DNA of 64,000 nt from an uncultured bacterium (GTDB lineage: Bacteria > Cyanobacteriota > Vampirovibrionia > Gastranaerophilales > Gastranaerophilaceae): assembly GCA_900319365.1 (NCBI GenBank), contig ONOE01000014.1, positions 1 to 64,000 of the forward strand. The letters run 5' to 3'. The translations under genes and the position numbers were made by a program. The notes below the pieces were generated by a model. It did no database searches, was not told the DNA's origin, and worked only from the letters and a program-made list of their open reading frames with translations. Shown one piece after another: positions 26,629 to 35,097 of this stretch (position 1 is its first letter; every line of letters starts with the position of its first letter).

Positions 26629-26722
26629 CAGGTCGTGATTGTGCCTATTTTTTAGCGAGCTTTGCGCTCCTTAAATAGAGTAGATTGGACATACTTGCAC
26701 AACATTTTATTCTGCCGACCTG
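26629..26722 (-). ncRNA. Structured RNA leader upstream of the SNF2 gene (four nested helices)
   Basis: Between a -10 box and the SNF2 start, the RNA can fold into nested helices: CAGGTCG/CGACCTG (26716-26722 with 26629-26635), TTGTGC/GCACAA (26697-26702 with 26639-26644), CTATTT/AAATAG (26673-26678 with 26645-26650) and an apical GAGC/GCTC (26666-26669 with 26657-26660) around a GCAAA loop. Internal loops are purine-rich. I do not recognise it as a named riboswitch. It may be a cis-regulatory leader or an independent small RNA. Confidence 0.45.
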
Positions 26723-26735
26723 TTTTTGTTTATCT

Positions 26736-26741
26736 ATTATA
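26736..26741 (-). promoter_or_regulatory. -10 box for the SNF2 transcript
   Basis: The minus strand reads TTGTATAATAG. Transcription from here gives a leader of about 120 nt that contains the nested-helix structure. Confidence 0.5.
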
Positions 26742-26776
26742 CAACAAGGATAATTTGAGATAAAGGGGCAAATAAA

Positions 26777-26820
26777 TTTAGGAAATTATATACAAAGTTA
26801 CAGTACAATAGAAATTACCG
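26777..26820 (+). repeat. Dispersed intergenic repeat, copy 1
   Basis: A 44-nt segment around AAATTATATACAAAG is about 84% identical by eye to 44702-44745. Both copies are outside genes. Confidence 0.55.
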
Positions 26821-27088
26821 CCATAGCAAAATTCGACAATAACTTGTTAGCGAAATAAATAACAAAAACGGTCATTGCTTGAGCGATAGCGAGTTTGACC
26901 ATTTTTAGATTGAGCTTAGAAGTTATAAGAGAATTTTGCGTGCGGGGACTTTTGTGAAACTTTTTAAAAAGTTATCGCCTCGCATTAAACGGCAACGCCT
27001 CCAATTACGTGTCTGCCTCTGCTCGGCTCACCGTCTGCGTAAGACAATAACAATAAAATACTTACTTTTATTCGGTATTGATTTCAAA
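26821..27088. other. Repeat-rich intergenic stretch without a supported gene
   Basis: The stretch between the SNF2 leader and the CHCEE-type repeat contains an inverted repeat around GGTCATTGC...TTTGACC (about 26871-26901) and no ORF with a credible ribosome site. A short open frame at 26936-27133 reads through known repeat sequence and is not believed. Confidence 0.4.
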
Positions 27089-27137
27089 GGCCGGATTGCT
27101 TCGTCGGGTAATCCTTTGCCCTCCTCGCAATGACATG
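27089..27137 (-). repeat. CHCEE-type dispersed intergenic repeat
   Basis: Read on the minus strand, it matches the widespread bacterial repeat that begins TGTCATTGCGAGGAGGG and continues to GAAGCAATCC, often mis-translated as CHCEE...DEAI. Here its frame would give CHCEEGKGLPDEAIRP. It is a known type of non-coding interspersed element; family membership is from memory of the pattern. Confidence 0.6.
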
Positions 27138-27188
27138 ACTTGCAAAAATTACTGTATTTTGGTATATCGTTACTTAAATTTATATTAG

Positions 27189-27223
27189 GATACTAAGATA
27201 CTAAGGCTCTAGGACACTAAGAG
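27189..27223 (+). repeat. TACTAAG-type repeat
   Basis: Contains GATACTAAGATACTAAGGC, a 19-bp word found exactly, in reverse orientation, at 62388-62406. A degenerate CTCTAGGACACTAAGAG follows. Confidence 0.55.
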
Positions 27224-27246
27224 TATAGGTCAGGCTTTAGCCTGAC
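27224..27246. repeat. Palindromic repeat (GTCAGGCT/AGCCTGAC)
   Basis: TATAGGTCAGGCT-TTAGCCTGACA is almost identical to 36274-36298 (one T inserted). It forms a tight hairpin and is a REP-like element. Confidence 0.6.
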
Positions 27247-27256
27247 AGAAAAAGAA

Positions 27257-27285
27257 GCAGGGTGCGTTAGCTTTCCGCACCCTAC
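27257..27285. repeat. Hairpin element AGGGTGCG/CGCACCCT
   Basis: An 8-bp stem with a 9-nt loop lies between repeats and the gpmI 3' end (27339). It may also serve as a gpmI terminator, though no clear T run follows. Confidence 0.45.
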
Positions 27286-27338
27286 TTATAAAATTGTAAA
27301 AATATGTTTAATTTTGCGGTTTCACCAATGACAAAATT

Positions 27339-28883
27339 TTATTTAATCAATGATTTGCCTGTCATTTCTTTAGGCTGTGCAATGCCAAGCAACTGCAATA
27401 CCGTAGGAGCAATATCACATAATGCTCCCGTATCTCTCAACTGCAACTCTTTCGGTGCATTGATTAATACGAACGGAACAGGATTTGTTGTGTGTGCCGT
27501 GTGCGGTCTGCCTGTTGACTCGTCAAACATAACTTCAGCGTTTCCATGATCTGCCGTTAATAGCATAATTACGCCTTTTTGTTTGCAAAGGTCTGCAATT
27601 TTTCCGACACATTCATCAACCACATGGCAAGCTTTCGTTGCAGCTTCAAGAACGCCTGTATGACCTACCATATCAGGGTTTGCAAAGTTTACGAGAATAA
27701 ATTGATATTTCGGATCGTTTATCGCATTCAAAACATTTTCACAAACTGCAGGAGCACTCATTTCAGGCTGCAAATCGTATGTTGCAACTTTCGGCGACGG
27801 AACAAGTGCTCTTGTTTCGTGAGGTTGAGGCGCATCAATTCCGCCGTTAAAGAAGAATGTAACATGCGCATATTTTTCGGTTTCAGCCGTTCTGAACTGA
27901 GTAATCCCGTTTGCTTCCAAAACATCGCCCAGGATATTTACCAATTTCTCTTTCGGGAACGCAACAGGGAAGTTGAAAGTAGCTTCATAGCTTACCATTG
28001 TTGTATAAAGAATATTTTTCAAGACCTTTTTGCGTTTAAATCCGGTAAAATCAGCAAAGTTAATTGCCTTGGTAATTTCTCTTGCTCTGTCAGGACGGAA
28101 ATTAAAGAATATGATTGCATCGTTATCATGTATTCTTGATTCTTCACCGTTTCCTGCGATAATCGGGAGAACGAATTCATCTGTGATTCCTTTTTCATAA
28201 GATTTTTTAACCCCTTCAATTATGCTCGGTTCGTGATCGCCCTCATTCAAAATTAAAGCATCATAACCTTTTTCGACTCTATCCCAACGGTTATCTCTGT
28301 CCATAATATAATATCTGCCGACAGCGGTTGCAATTGGCGGGAAATTATATTTCTTTAATTCATCTTCAACTTTTTGCAGGTATGTGCAAGCGCTTGACGG
28401 AGGAGTATCACGACCGTCCAAGAAAGCGTGTACATAGAATTTCTCAACTCCCTGAAGATGAGCAAATTTAATCAATGCAAGAATATGGTCTAAAGACGAA
28501 TGAACCCCGCCCGTTGAAACAAGTCCGTAAATATGTAATGCGGAATTGTGTTCTTTTGCATAATTTGCAGCGGCAATAAATTTTTCATTTTTGAAAAATG
28601 AGCCGTCTTTAATTGCATTATTAATTTTTGACAAATCCTGATAAACAATTCTTCCTGCGCCGATGTTTAAATGACCGACTTCGGAATTGCCCATTTGTCC
28701 TGCGGGGAGTCCGACATATTCACCGTCTGCACGAATTTGTATAAATTTTTCTGTCTTTTCCAATTCGTTTACATGAACGGGATTTGCAAGATATGTTGCA
28801 TCATATTTTTCTGCATTAGGGGTTTTCGGTGCTATTCCCCAACCGTCCATAATACATAATAAAACTCTTTTCTCGTTTTCCAT
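27339..28883 (-). CDS. gpmI: 2,3-bisphosphoglycerate-independent phosphoglycerate mutase
   Basis: The 514-aa di-manganese enzyme of the alkaline-phosphatase fold interconverts 3- and 2-phosphoglycerate. MDGWGIAPK (residues 13-21) and QMGNSEVGHLNIGAGR (about 63-78, with the phosphorylated serine) form one half of the metal site. FLDGRDTPP near 153, FFNFRPDRARE near 264 and TADHGNAEVM near 452 supply the remaining ligands and arginines. It works in the same pathway as pgk 4 kb away on the same strand. TGCTACAAT promoter box and GAGG ribosome site. Confidence 0.96.
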   Translation of the reverse strand: MENEKRVLLCIMDGWGIAPKTPNAEKYDATYLANPVHVNELEKTEKFIQIRADGEYVGLPAGQMGNSEVGHLNIGAGRIVYQDLSKINNAIKDGSFFKNEKFIAAANYAKEHNSALHIYGLVSTGGVHSSLDHILALIKFAHLQGVEKFYVHAFLDGRDTPPSSACTYLQKVEDELKKYNFPPIATAVGRYYIMDRDNRWDRVEKGYDALILNEGDHEPSIIEGVKKSYEKGITDEFVLPIIAGNGEESRIHDNDAIIFFNFRPDRAREITKAINFADFTGFKRKKVLKNILYTTMVSYEATFNFPVAFPKEKLVNILGDVLEANGITQFRTAETEKYAHVTFFFNGGIDAPQPHETRALVPSPKVATYDLQPEMSAPAVCENVLNAINDPKYQFILVNFANPDMVGHTGVLEAATKACHVVDECVGKIADLCKQKGVIMLLTADHGNAEVMFDESTGRPHTAHTTNPVPFVLINAPKELQLRDTGALCDIAPTVLQLLGIAQPKEMTGKSLIK

Positions 28884-28980
28884 AATAGCCTCTTTTCTAT
28901 AACAATATTTGGCAAAATTGTAGCAAGGACACGGGAAATTTTCAAGAGCTCACAAAAAGACTAAACCTGCTTTAAAATTT

Positions 28981-30573
28981 TTATTTTTGCTGTGTTTTAT
29001 CTTTTTTATTTTCTGGAGCAGGAGCGACTTCTTGTGCTAACTGTTCAATAAAACTGCCTGCCTGTGCGGGTTCAAAATAGTTGCATGAGTTCCAAATCAA
29101 AGTTTGTTGCGGCTTTGATAATAACGGGCTCGGATATTCATTGTGGCACAAGCCTTTTAACATATTTGTCGAACCGTCTGCTTCCGAGGTGAATTTTGCA
29201 CAGCAACCACAGATTTTTAACTTCAAACCGTAATCGTCCATTTTGGATTTTAACTGTCTTAGGGCATAAATCATACCCAGATGAGCATCAGTCGTGTATT
29301 TTTTATTTTTATAAATAAATCTTATTCTTGCCAAGCCCGCTTCGGTAGAAATAAATTCCAATTTGCAAGGTCTGTCGCCGTGTTTTGTCATTACGACAAC
29401 ATCAACCGTTAACTTATCCGCATCTTTATCAGACTCGGGAAGAATCTTTTTCAATGTTGCTCTAATCGGAGGGAAATTTTTTATAATATGACAAATCGAA
29501 TACAACGGGTACAAAAGCAGCAACCCGATTTCTCTTTTTGACATTTTAGCGTTCATCAAACTTAGCGCAAACGCACAAAGAAGAATTACGGCGCTGAATA
29601 TCACAACGTTGCAATTTACAACAAAGTTAAAATTGTAAGAAAACCAGATTAATAAAGCATAAGAGAGTGCAAGTAGCCAGAAATTCGGATTTAATAACGA
29701 TAAGACCTGCTCTATATACGCAAAATTCGTGGTTTTTAAATCTTTAAAATTATTTTTAATAAGTTCAAATCTTTTGGTAATTCTGGGATTTTTAAACGTA
29801 CAATCAAGCCCGTAGACATAAGATTGTATATTGGGGTTGTAAATACATTTATGCCCCGTTTTTGATAAAAGCAAACTAAATTCAAGTTCGGAATTAATAT
29901 CATTGAATTTTACTTCTTCAAATTCATCTATAACTTCTTTTTTAGCAATGAACAATCCCGAATCAACAACCGTTGCAAGTCCGCACAATGTTCTTGCCTG
30001 TTTAAAGAAATTCGCAATATATTTTTTATAAACCGATTTAATTTTATCAACTATATCAAGGTTTTCACGGTTAATGTTTACTTCCCCGACAACCGCATCG
30101 GAATTGGTTATTGCAGAATTTGCAAGGGTAAGGAAATTTGAATCGATTTTTCTGATACCGTCAATAAAGACATAAGCATCAATATTTTTATCCTGTTTTA
30201 AATTCTCAAGCAGCATGGATATTGCTTGAGTTTTGCCTAACGTTCCTACATCCTGAATATTCATAACATGTACAAACCTGTCATTTTCAAGCATTTTATC
30301 GGAACCGTCATTGCAATTATCAAGCACCGCATATACCTTAAAATCAGCAAGCGGATAATCTTGCATTTTCAATTCATTAATCAGTTCAAAAAGCGCATCT
30401 TTATTGTTGTGCGAATATATGACAACCGCAAAATTATTTTTAATGTCATCATACATTGAATATTTTTTCTCAAGATAAAAAGCTTTATCTTTCAAATTTC
30501 TGATTGCAAGAACCAGAAAATATACAGTATAAATAATTAAGTATAAATATAAAATTGCTAAAATATATTGCAT
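28981..30573 (-). CDS. Membrane-anchored GT2-like glycosyltransferase with Cys-rich C-terminal domain
   Basis: The 530-aa protein starts with a membrane helix (residues 3-24), followed by a GT-A-like domain of about 220 residues (VVIYSHNNKDALFELINEL near 52, AVLDNCNDGSDKML near 83, a DG near 140, and a late SELEFSLLLSKTGHKCIYN region near 230). Two or three membrane helices at about 297-375 follow, and then a C-terminal domain of about 130 residues with a cysteine cluster (ICGCCAKF near 448, GLCHNEYPSP near 466, NSCNYFEP near 488). The first part resembles family 2 glycosyltransferases. The cysteine-rich tail is unusual and may bind metal. Substrate unknown. Confidence 0.7.
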   Translation of the reverse strand: MQYILAILYLYLIIYTVYFLVLAIRNLKDKAFYLEKKYSMYDDIKNNFAVVIYSHNNKDALFELINELKMQDYPLADFKVYAVLDNCNDGSDKMLENDRFVHVMNIQDVGTLGKTQAISMLLENLKQDKNIDAYVFIDGIRKIDSNFLTLANSAITNSDAVVGEVNINRENLDIVDKIKSVYKKYIANFFKQARTLCGLATVVDSGLFIAKKEVIDEFEEVKFNDINSELEFSLLLSKTGHKCIYNPNIQSYVYGLDCTFKNPRITKRFELIKNNFKDLKTTNFAYIEQVLSLLNPNFWLLALSYALLIWFSYNFNFVVNCNVVIFSAVILLCAFALSLMNAKMSKREIGLLLLYPLYSICHIIKNFPPIRATLKKILPESDKDADKLTVDVVVMTKHGDRPCKLEFISTEAGLARIRFIYKNKKYTTDAHLGMIYALRQLKSKMDDYGLKLKICGCCAKFTSEADGSTNMLKGLCHNEYPSPLLSKPQQTLIWNSCNYFEPAQAGSFIEQLAQEVAPAPENKKDKTQQK

Positions 30574-30658
30574 AATATTTCCTCAATAATTATATTGTAA
30601 TAAAAACAAGATAAAATTTCAAATTCTCGCCCAAAACGACACTTAAGCATTTATTCTG

Positions 30659-30999
30659 TTACTTTTGATACCATGTTTTAAAATCTTTAATTTCCTTGGT
30701 TAAATCGGCATAATTACCGTTAAAATTTATACATCTGTCATCAATTGACAAAAACACGGTTCTTTAACATTTGTCACATTTTTTACATATCTGTCAAGCT
30801 TATTCTCTATTATCCATTCAGATGCAAGCAAAAGATTTCTTGTGGTGTGAATTACCACATCATAATCCTTTGATAATTTTTCAAGTAAAATATCAGCACC
30901 GCATTTCATAGGGGGAATACAATTTTCGACATAATCACCCATATAAATATTCAGTACGCCGTCCAAATCAATTAATATCGTTTTTTTGAAAGTTTTCAT
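30659..30999 (-). pseudogene. HAD-like phosphatase gene broken by a frameshift
   Basis: The N-terminal part (from MKTFKKTILIDLDGVLNIY) has HAD motif I and HTTRN motif II, then reads KEPCFCQLMTDV and stops. Adding one base in the homopolymer at 30750-30754 restores a smooth continuation (SIDDRCINFNGNYADL... ending FKTWYQK at a TAA at 30659-30661) with the expected third motif Asp-Asp. A single-base deletion in a run of five A/T is therefore inferred. It is either a real recent inactivation or a sequencing error. The intact product would be about 113 aa. Confidence 0.65.
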
Positions 31000-31061
31000 C
31001 CTGCTTACCTGTTGAGAAATATCAATGAGTTTTATTACATTGTATTGCATAATCACAATAA

Positions 31062-31295
31062 ATGCAATACGATAAACTGGGAAAATTTATAAAATATAAA
31101 AGAGAAACTCTCGGAGTATCCTTGAACAAATTCGCTATTGAGGCGGAAATAGATCCGGCGATATTAAGCAGAATTGAGAATTTGAAACAGGGAATTAAAC
31201 TGGGCGTTTTAGAAAATATTTCTTCTGCTTTTGGTCTTACGCTCTCGCAATTTTTTAAAGAATACGAAAAATTTTACAATGTAAATAAGAAGTAA
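31062..31295 (+). CDS. Small XRE-family helix-turn-helix regulator
   Basis: The 77-aa Cro/C1-type protein (LGKFIKYKRETLGVSLNKFAIEAEIDPAILSRIEN, residues 6-40) is followed by a short C-terminal helix. It is divergent from the broken HAD gene, 62 bp away. There is no clear ribosome site; a TGCATAAT box lies 8 nt before the ATG. A control link with the HAD gene or with hydG downstream is possible but not shown. Confidence 0.8.
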   Translation: MQYDKLGKFIKYKRETLGVSLNKFAIEAEIDPAILSRIENLKQGIKLGVLENISSAFGLTLSQFFKEYEKFYNVNKK

Positions 31296-31372
31296 CCTCA
31301 TACAAGCTGTCAGAATTAAACTTTACAATTTATTTTTTAGATTTATCATGAAACTAACAGGGAGGATAAGTT

Positions 31373-32797
31373 ATGTATGATGTAAAATCACCTTATGCAA
31401 CGGAGTTTATTGATAACGATGAAGTCCTTGCATCGATGAAATATGCTGATGAAAACAAAAATAATGTAGAATTAGTTGACAAAATTTTAGAAAAAGCAAG
31501 AAAAGAAAACGGTTTAAGCCACAGAGAAGCATCTGTTTTGCTTGCTTGTGATATACCCGAAAAAAATGAAGAAATTTATTCGCTTGCAAAAAAGATTAAA
31601 CAAGATTATTACGGCAACAGAATCGTTTTATTTGCACCTTTGTATTTGTCAAATTACTGCGTAAACGGATGCGTATATTGTCCTTATCACGCTAAGAACA
31701 AACATATTCCCAGAAAGAAAATGACTCAGGAAGAAATAAAACAAGAAGTTATCGCACTTCAAGATATGGGACACAAAAGACTTGCATTAGAAACAGGCGA
31801 AGATCCCGTTAATAACCCGATTGAGTACATTTTGGAGTCTATTAAAACGATTTATTCAATCAAACATAAAAACGGTGCAATCCGCAGAGTTAACGTAAAC
31901 ATTGCGGCAACGACAGTTGAAAATTATAAAAAATTAAAAGAAGCAGGTATAGGCACATACATTTTGTTCCAAGAAACTTACGATAAGAAAAGATACGAAA
32001 AACTTCACCCGACGGGTCCTAAGCACAGTTATGATTATCATACGGAAGCTATGGACAGAGCCATGCAAGGCGGCATTGATGACGTCGGAATGGGTGTTTT
32101 GTACGGACTTTCAACTTACAGATACGAATTTGCGGCACAATTGATGCATGCCGAACATTTAGAAGCAGTATTCGGCGTAGGTCCTCATACGATTTCCGTT
32201 CCGAGAATAAGACGTGCCGATGATATTGACCCGTCAACTTTTAAAAACGGAATTGATGATGATACATTCGCAAAAATCGTTGCATGTATAAGAATTGCCG
32301 TTCCGTATACGGGAATGATTATTTCAACAAGAGAAACCGAAACAATGAGAAAAAGACTTCTTGATTTGGGTATTTCTCAAATTTCCGGCGGATCAAAAAC
32401 AAGTGTGGGCGGATATTCGGATCCTGAAAACCCTGAAGAAGAAAACACCGCACAATTTAACGTTGAAGACAGAAGAAGTCTTGATGATGTAATCAGATGG
32501 CTTATGCAAATGGGTTATGTCCCGAGCTTTTGCACGGCATGCTACAGAGCAGGCAGAGTAGGCGACAGATTTATGGAAATCTGCAAAGAAAAACAAATTC
32601 ACAACTTCTGCCACCCGAACGCTTTGTTAACCCTGAAAGAATTTTTGGAAGATTATGCAACACCAAAAACAAAGGAAATAGGTAACAAACTTATAGAGCA
32701 TGAACTCACAACCCTTGAAAGCCCCGAAGAAATCAAAACCAAAACCGCCGAATATTTAAAACGAATAGAAAAAGGCGAAAGAGACTTCAGATTTTAA
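31373..32797 (+). CDS. hydG: [FeFe]-hydrogenase H-cluster radical SAM maturase HydG
   Basis: The 474-aa tyrosine lyase makes CO and CN ligands of the hydrogenase H-cluster. The radical-SAM cluster motif CVNGCVYC covers Cys96, Cys100 and Cys103. The C-terminal auxiliary-cluster motif CX2CX22C is fully present (CTACYRAGR ... NFC, near residues 397-423), which separates HydG from the related ThiH. It is preceded by a GGGAGG ribosome site and followed by a strong terminator, so it is monocistronic. HydE, HydF and the hydrogenase are not in this window. Confidence 0.95.
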   Translation: MYDVKSPYATEFIDNDEVLASMKYADENKNNVELVDKILEKARKENGLSHREASVLLACDIPEKNEEIYSLAKKIKQDYYGNRIVLFAPLYLSNYCVNGCVYCPYHAKNKHIPRKKMTQEEIKQEVIALQDMGHKRLALETGEDPVNNPIEYILESIKTIYSIKHKNGAIRRVNVNIAATTVENYKKLKEAGIGTYILFQETYDKKRYEKLHPTGPKHSYDYHTEAMDRAMQGGIDDVGMGVLYGLSTYRYEFAAQLMHAEHLEAVFGVGPHTISVPRIRRADDIDPSTFKNGIDDDTFAKIVACIRIAVPYTGMIISTRETETMRKRLLDLGISQISGGSKTSVGGYSDPENPEEENTAQFNVEDRRSLDDVIRWLMQMGYVPSFCTACYRAGRVGDRFMEICKEKQIHNFCHPNALLTLKEFLEDYATPKTKEIGNKLIEHELTTLESPEEIKTKTAEYLKRIEKGERDFRF

Positions 32798-32825
32798 CGA
32801 TAACTTTCAAAAATTAATATTTTTT

Positions 32826-32858
32826 AAAAGAGGTGCATAAGTATTATACACCTCTTTT
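32826..32858 (+). terminator. Terminator of hydG
   Basis: A 10-bp stem, AAAAGAGGTG / CACCTCTTTT, lies about 30 bp past the hydG stop. Confidence 0.8.
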
Positions 32859-32934
32859 GTGTAAAAATCCCCTTAATCTGATTATTAAGAATTGTAAAAA
32901 TTGCCCAAAACATGGTCAATTATTGGTTAAGTAT

Positions 32935-32946
32935 ATACTTTATATA
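32935..32946 (+). promoter_or_regulatory. ATACTTTATATA promoter word, copy 1
   Basis: The exact 12-mer lies 33 nt upstream of the 32980 start codon. The same word precedes two other small genes (36993 and 37698). Confidence 0.45.
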
Positions 32947-32979
32947 TATAACGAAGTAAAATAAGAAGAGGATAAAGTT

Positions 32980-34212
32980 ATGAGTCTAGTCGGATTAGGC
33001 AGAGCCTTTAACTTGAGGTATCGACCCAGCACAAAATTTGTCGGGTTTAGCAGACCAATGCCCCCAATGCCAATACCAATGGGCGGTAATTTTTCGTATA
33101 CCGAAAACGTAAAAATCCAGAACGGTCCTTCAGGGTTCTGGGGATTTATGTCAGGCTTGTTTGGAGGATTAATGGGCGGCGGCATGATGGGCGGCGGGCT
33201 CAATATATTCTCTTTGTTGAACCAGCTTGGCATCGGTAAAACGCAGCAAACTACCTCTCAAGGTACGCAAGCTACGGATCACAATGATCCTGATCACCAA
33301 AAAGATCTTGCGAACTTCAAAACATTATATGGCGATAAATTCAATATTGTTTATGAAAATGGCAAATTCATGGCGACCACAAATGATAAAGCCAATACCT
33401 GGGTCGGAGATGGCGCAACGTTTGAAGAATTGAACAATAAATTGAAAGAGTACAACAAAGGCAATACCCAAGAAGCAGACGGAAAGCCGACACAAAACAA
33501 CGACGCTAAACCATCAGAAAATGGTAATGACGGCAATTCTACCGTTACTAATAACAATAACGGCAACAGCCACAATTCATCAAGCAGAGTCAGCGGCGAT
33601 TCTCACAGCAGTTCTCGCAGCAGTTCTACCGGCGAAGCAAAGAAAGCTTTACATCACGTTCCATCAGGATGGTACCGTTCAGATACCAAAACAGGCAAAG
33701 AAAATGTTGGTTTAAAACTGTCCCAATGCAAAACCGCAGAACAGGTTGCAAATAAAGTATTATCATCAAAAATGGATTACTTGAGCGCAGATGCCAAGAA
33801 AGCGATTACCCAAGAAATAATTGCAAATAACCCGAGCATATTTGATAATAAAGGAAATGTTATATCAAATAAATGGGATAAGCTTGATTTACCGTCAGTA
33901 GATTACATCAAAAGTAAATATATGTCAGGTAATGCAACGAAACATACGAATAAACAGAGTGGAGTAACCTATGTATCATATAAAGATAAAGCAGGCAAAA
34001 CACATAACCAAAATTCAGGAATAAATTCAAACAAAAACGAAAAAGTTTGGAAAGGCGCAAATAATTATACCGTCAAATATACTGCGAAAGGTGCTATGTA
34101 TTTTGATGCAAATGGAAATAGAAAAGATGCCAAAACATTTAGAAAATATTGTCCTAATATGGCTGACGCAGTTGATAAATACATAAATGCAAAGACTCAA
34201 AACAACAAATAG
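32980..34212 (+). CDS. Modular hypothetical protein with Gly/Met-rich and Ser/Asn-rich linkers
   Basis: The 410-aa protein has a Pro/Met segment at about 27-38, then a glycine-rich hydrophobic stretch (FWGFMSGLFGGLMGGGMMGG, about 55-74). A folded module at 105-160 and a Ser/Asn/Gly low-complexity linker at about 165-225 follow, then a C-terminal region (HVPSGWYRSD near 226, a helical YLSADAKKAITQEII stretch, and a beta-rich tail near 330-390). There is no classical signal peptide. No family is recognised. The architecture resembles secreted or surface proteins with flexible spacers. Strong AGAGGA ribosome site, and the ATACTTTATATA word upstream. Confidence 0.6.
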   Translation: MSLVGLGRAFNLRYRPSTKFVGFSRPMPPMPIPMGGNFSYTENVKIQNGPSGFWGFMSGLFGGLMGGGMMGGGLNIFSLLNQLGIGKTQQTTSQGTQATDHNDPDHQKDLANFKTLYGDKFNIVYENGKFMATTNDKANTWVGDGATFEELNNKLKEYNKGNTQEADGKPTQNNDAKPSENGNDGNSTVTNNNNGNSHNSSSRVSGDSHSSSRSSSTGEAKKALHHVPSGWYRSDTKTGKENVGLKLSQCKTAEQVANKVLSSKMDYLSADAKKAITQEIIANNPSIFDNKGNVISNKWDKLDLPSVDYIKSKYMSGNATKHTNKQSGVTYVSYKDKAGKTHNQNSGINSNKNEKVWKGANNYTVKYTAKGAMYFDANGNRKDAKTFRKYCPNMADAVDKYINAKTQNNK

Positions 34213-34268
34213 ATGATATTTATTCAAGAAGATACAGACAAAGCCACTAATAAAAAATAAATTTTAAT

Positions 34269-34301
34269 AAAAAAGATGCATTAAAAAATGCATCTTTTTT
34301 T
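34269..34301. terminator. Bidirectional terminator between the 410-aa gene and the BFN gene
   Basis: A 12-bp perfect stem (AAAAGATGCATT / AATGCATCTTTT) is flanked by A on the left and T on the right. It lies between two convergent genes. Confidence 0.8.
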
Positions 34302-34303
34302 GA

Positions 34304-34819
34304 TTATTGATCACTTTCGTGGTGATCGGAATTTTTTAACATCTTTGCAAAGTCTGAGGGTTTAATATCCTGGATAAAGTTTTTAAACTCCTCGGCTTCT
34401 TGTGCATCTTTTGCGCTGTCGGTTGAAACAGAACCCGTTGCAAGGACTTTTGCACTTACATATATCGGAGCATCAACCCTTATGGCAATTGCTATCGCAT
34501 CAGACGGGCGGGAATCGATTTCAACAACTTCTCCGTCAGAATTTTCAAGGTATATAATCGCATAATAGGTATCTTTTTCTACATCGTTTATTTCGACTTT
34601 AGAAATTTTGTAGCCTGTCTTTTCAACCATGGATATTATCAGGTCATGAGTCATAGGGCGAGAAACAGACAGATTTTCAATCTTTCTGATAATTGAACTT
34701 GCCTCTGCCGAACCTATCCAAATAGGGAGAGCCCTGCGGTTTTCCTTGTCATGCAATACAACGATGGGAGAACCCGTTCTTGTATCAAGAGCAATACCCA
34801 TAACTTTCATTTCAATCAT
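34304..34819 (-). CDS. Bifunctional nuclease (BFN/DUF151) domain protein
   Basis: The 171-aa protein is led by the DUF151 domain: MKVMGIALDTRTGSPIVVL at the N-terminus, LPIWIGSAEASSI near 35-47 and the conserved SRPSDAIAIAIRV near 103-115. An acidic tail of about 40 residues follows. Members are found in cyanobacteria and most other bacteria and have nuclease activity in plant homologues; the bacterial role is not settled. The start at 34819 (MIEMKV) is preferred to a longer ORF because AAAGAAAGG precedes it. Confidence 0.85.
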   Translation of the reverse strand: MIEMKVMGIALDTRTGSPIVVLHDKENRRALPIWIGSAEASSIIRKIENLSVSRPMTHDLIISMVEKTGYKISKVEINDVEKDTYYAIIYLENSDGEVVEIDSRPSDAIAIAIRVDAPIYVSAKVLATGSVSTDSAKDAQEAEEFKNFIQDIKPSDFAKMLKNSDHHESDQ

Positions 34820-34969
34820 ACTTCTTAACCTTTCTTTAGGTATACCTGTTCGAGCTAAAAGCCACAAGTACATTATATCTTAATAAAAGATTTTTTTAAA
34901 GGGTTTTAAAATAAAAATTTTTGTGTTAATATAGTAGACATAGGATATTTAGCGGTAAATGTCGCATGC

Positions 34970-35058
34970 GGAAAAGTGGCCGAGAGGCTTAAGGCGGCAC
35001 CCTGCTAAGGTGTTGTGTGGGGTTACCTGCACCGTGGGTTCAAATCCCACCTTTTCCG
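34970..35058 (+). tRNA. tRNA-Ser (GCT)
   Basis: An 89-nt cloverleaf with acceptor stem GGAAAAG / CTTTTCC, D-arm GGCCGAGAGGCTTAAGGC, anticodon loop with GCT (CTGCTAAGG), a long class II variable arm (about 15 nt, TGTGTGGGGTTACCTGCA region) and T-arm GTGGGTTCAAATCCCAC. The long arm and the GCT anticodon identify serine (AGC/AGT codons). The 3' CCA is not encoded. A terminator follows at once. Confidence 0.95.
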
Positions 35059-35061
35059 TAT

Positions 35062-35097
35062 AAAAAAGGGAATAACTTCATGTTATTTCCTTTTTTA
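35062..35097 (+). terminator. Terminator of tRNA-Ser
   Basis: The stem GGGAATAAC / GTTATTTCC with flanking A and T runs starts 4 nt after the tRNA. Confidence 0.8.

Noticed and set aside
26936-27133. A 65-aa + strand ORF
   Set aside because: It translates known dispersed repeat DNA (CHCEE type on the opposite strand) and has no ribosome site.
27579-28139. A 186-aa ORF on the + strand
   Set aside because: It lies wholly antisense to gpmI, has no ribosome site, and its composition is explained by the opposite frame.
31373-32797. HydG gene as thiamine enzyme ThiH
   Set aside because: The C-terminal CX2CX22C auxiliary-cluster motif is complete, which ThiH lacks; no thi genes are close.
33500-33630. 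Ser/Asn codon repeats as a CRISPR-like or tandem DNA array
   Set aside because: The repetition is only at the amino-acid level (low-complexity linker); no regular spacers exist.
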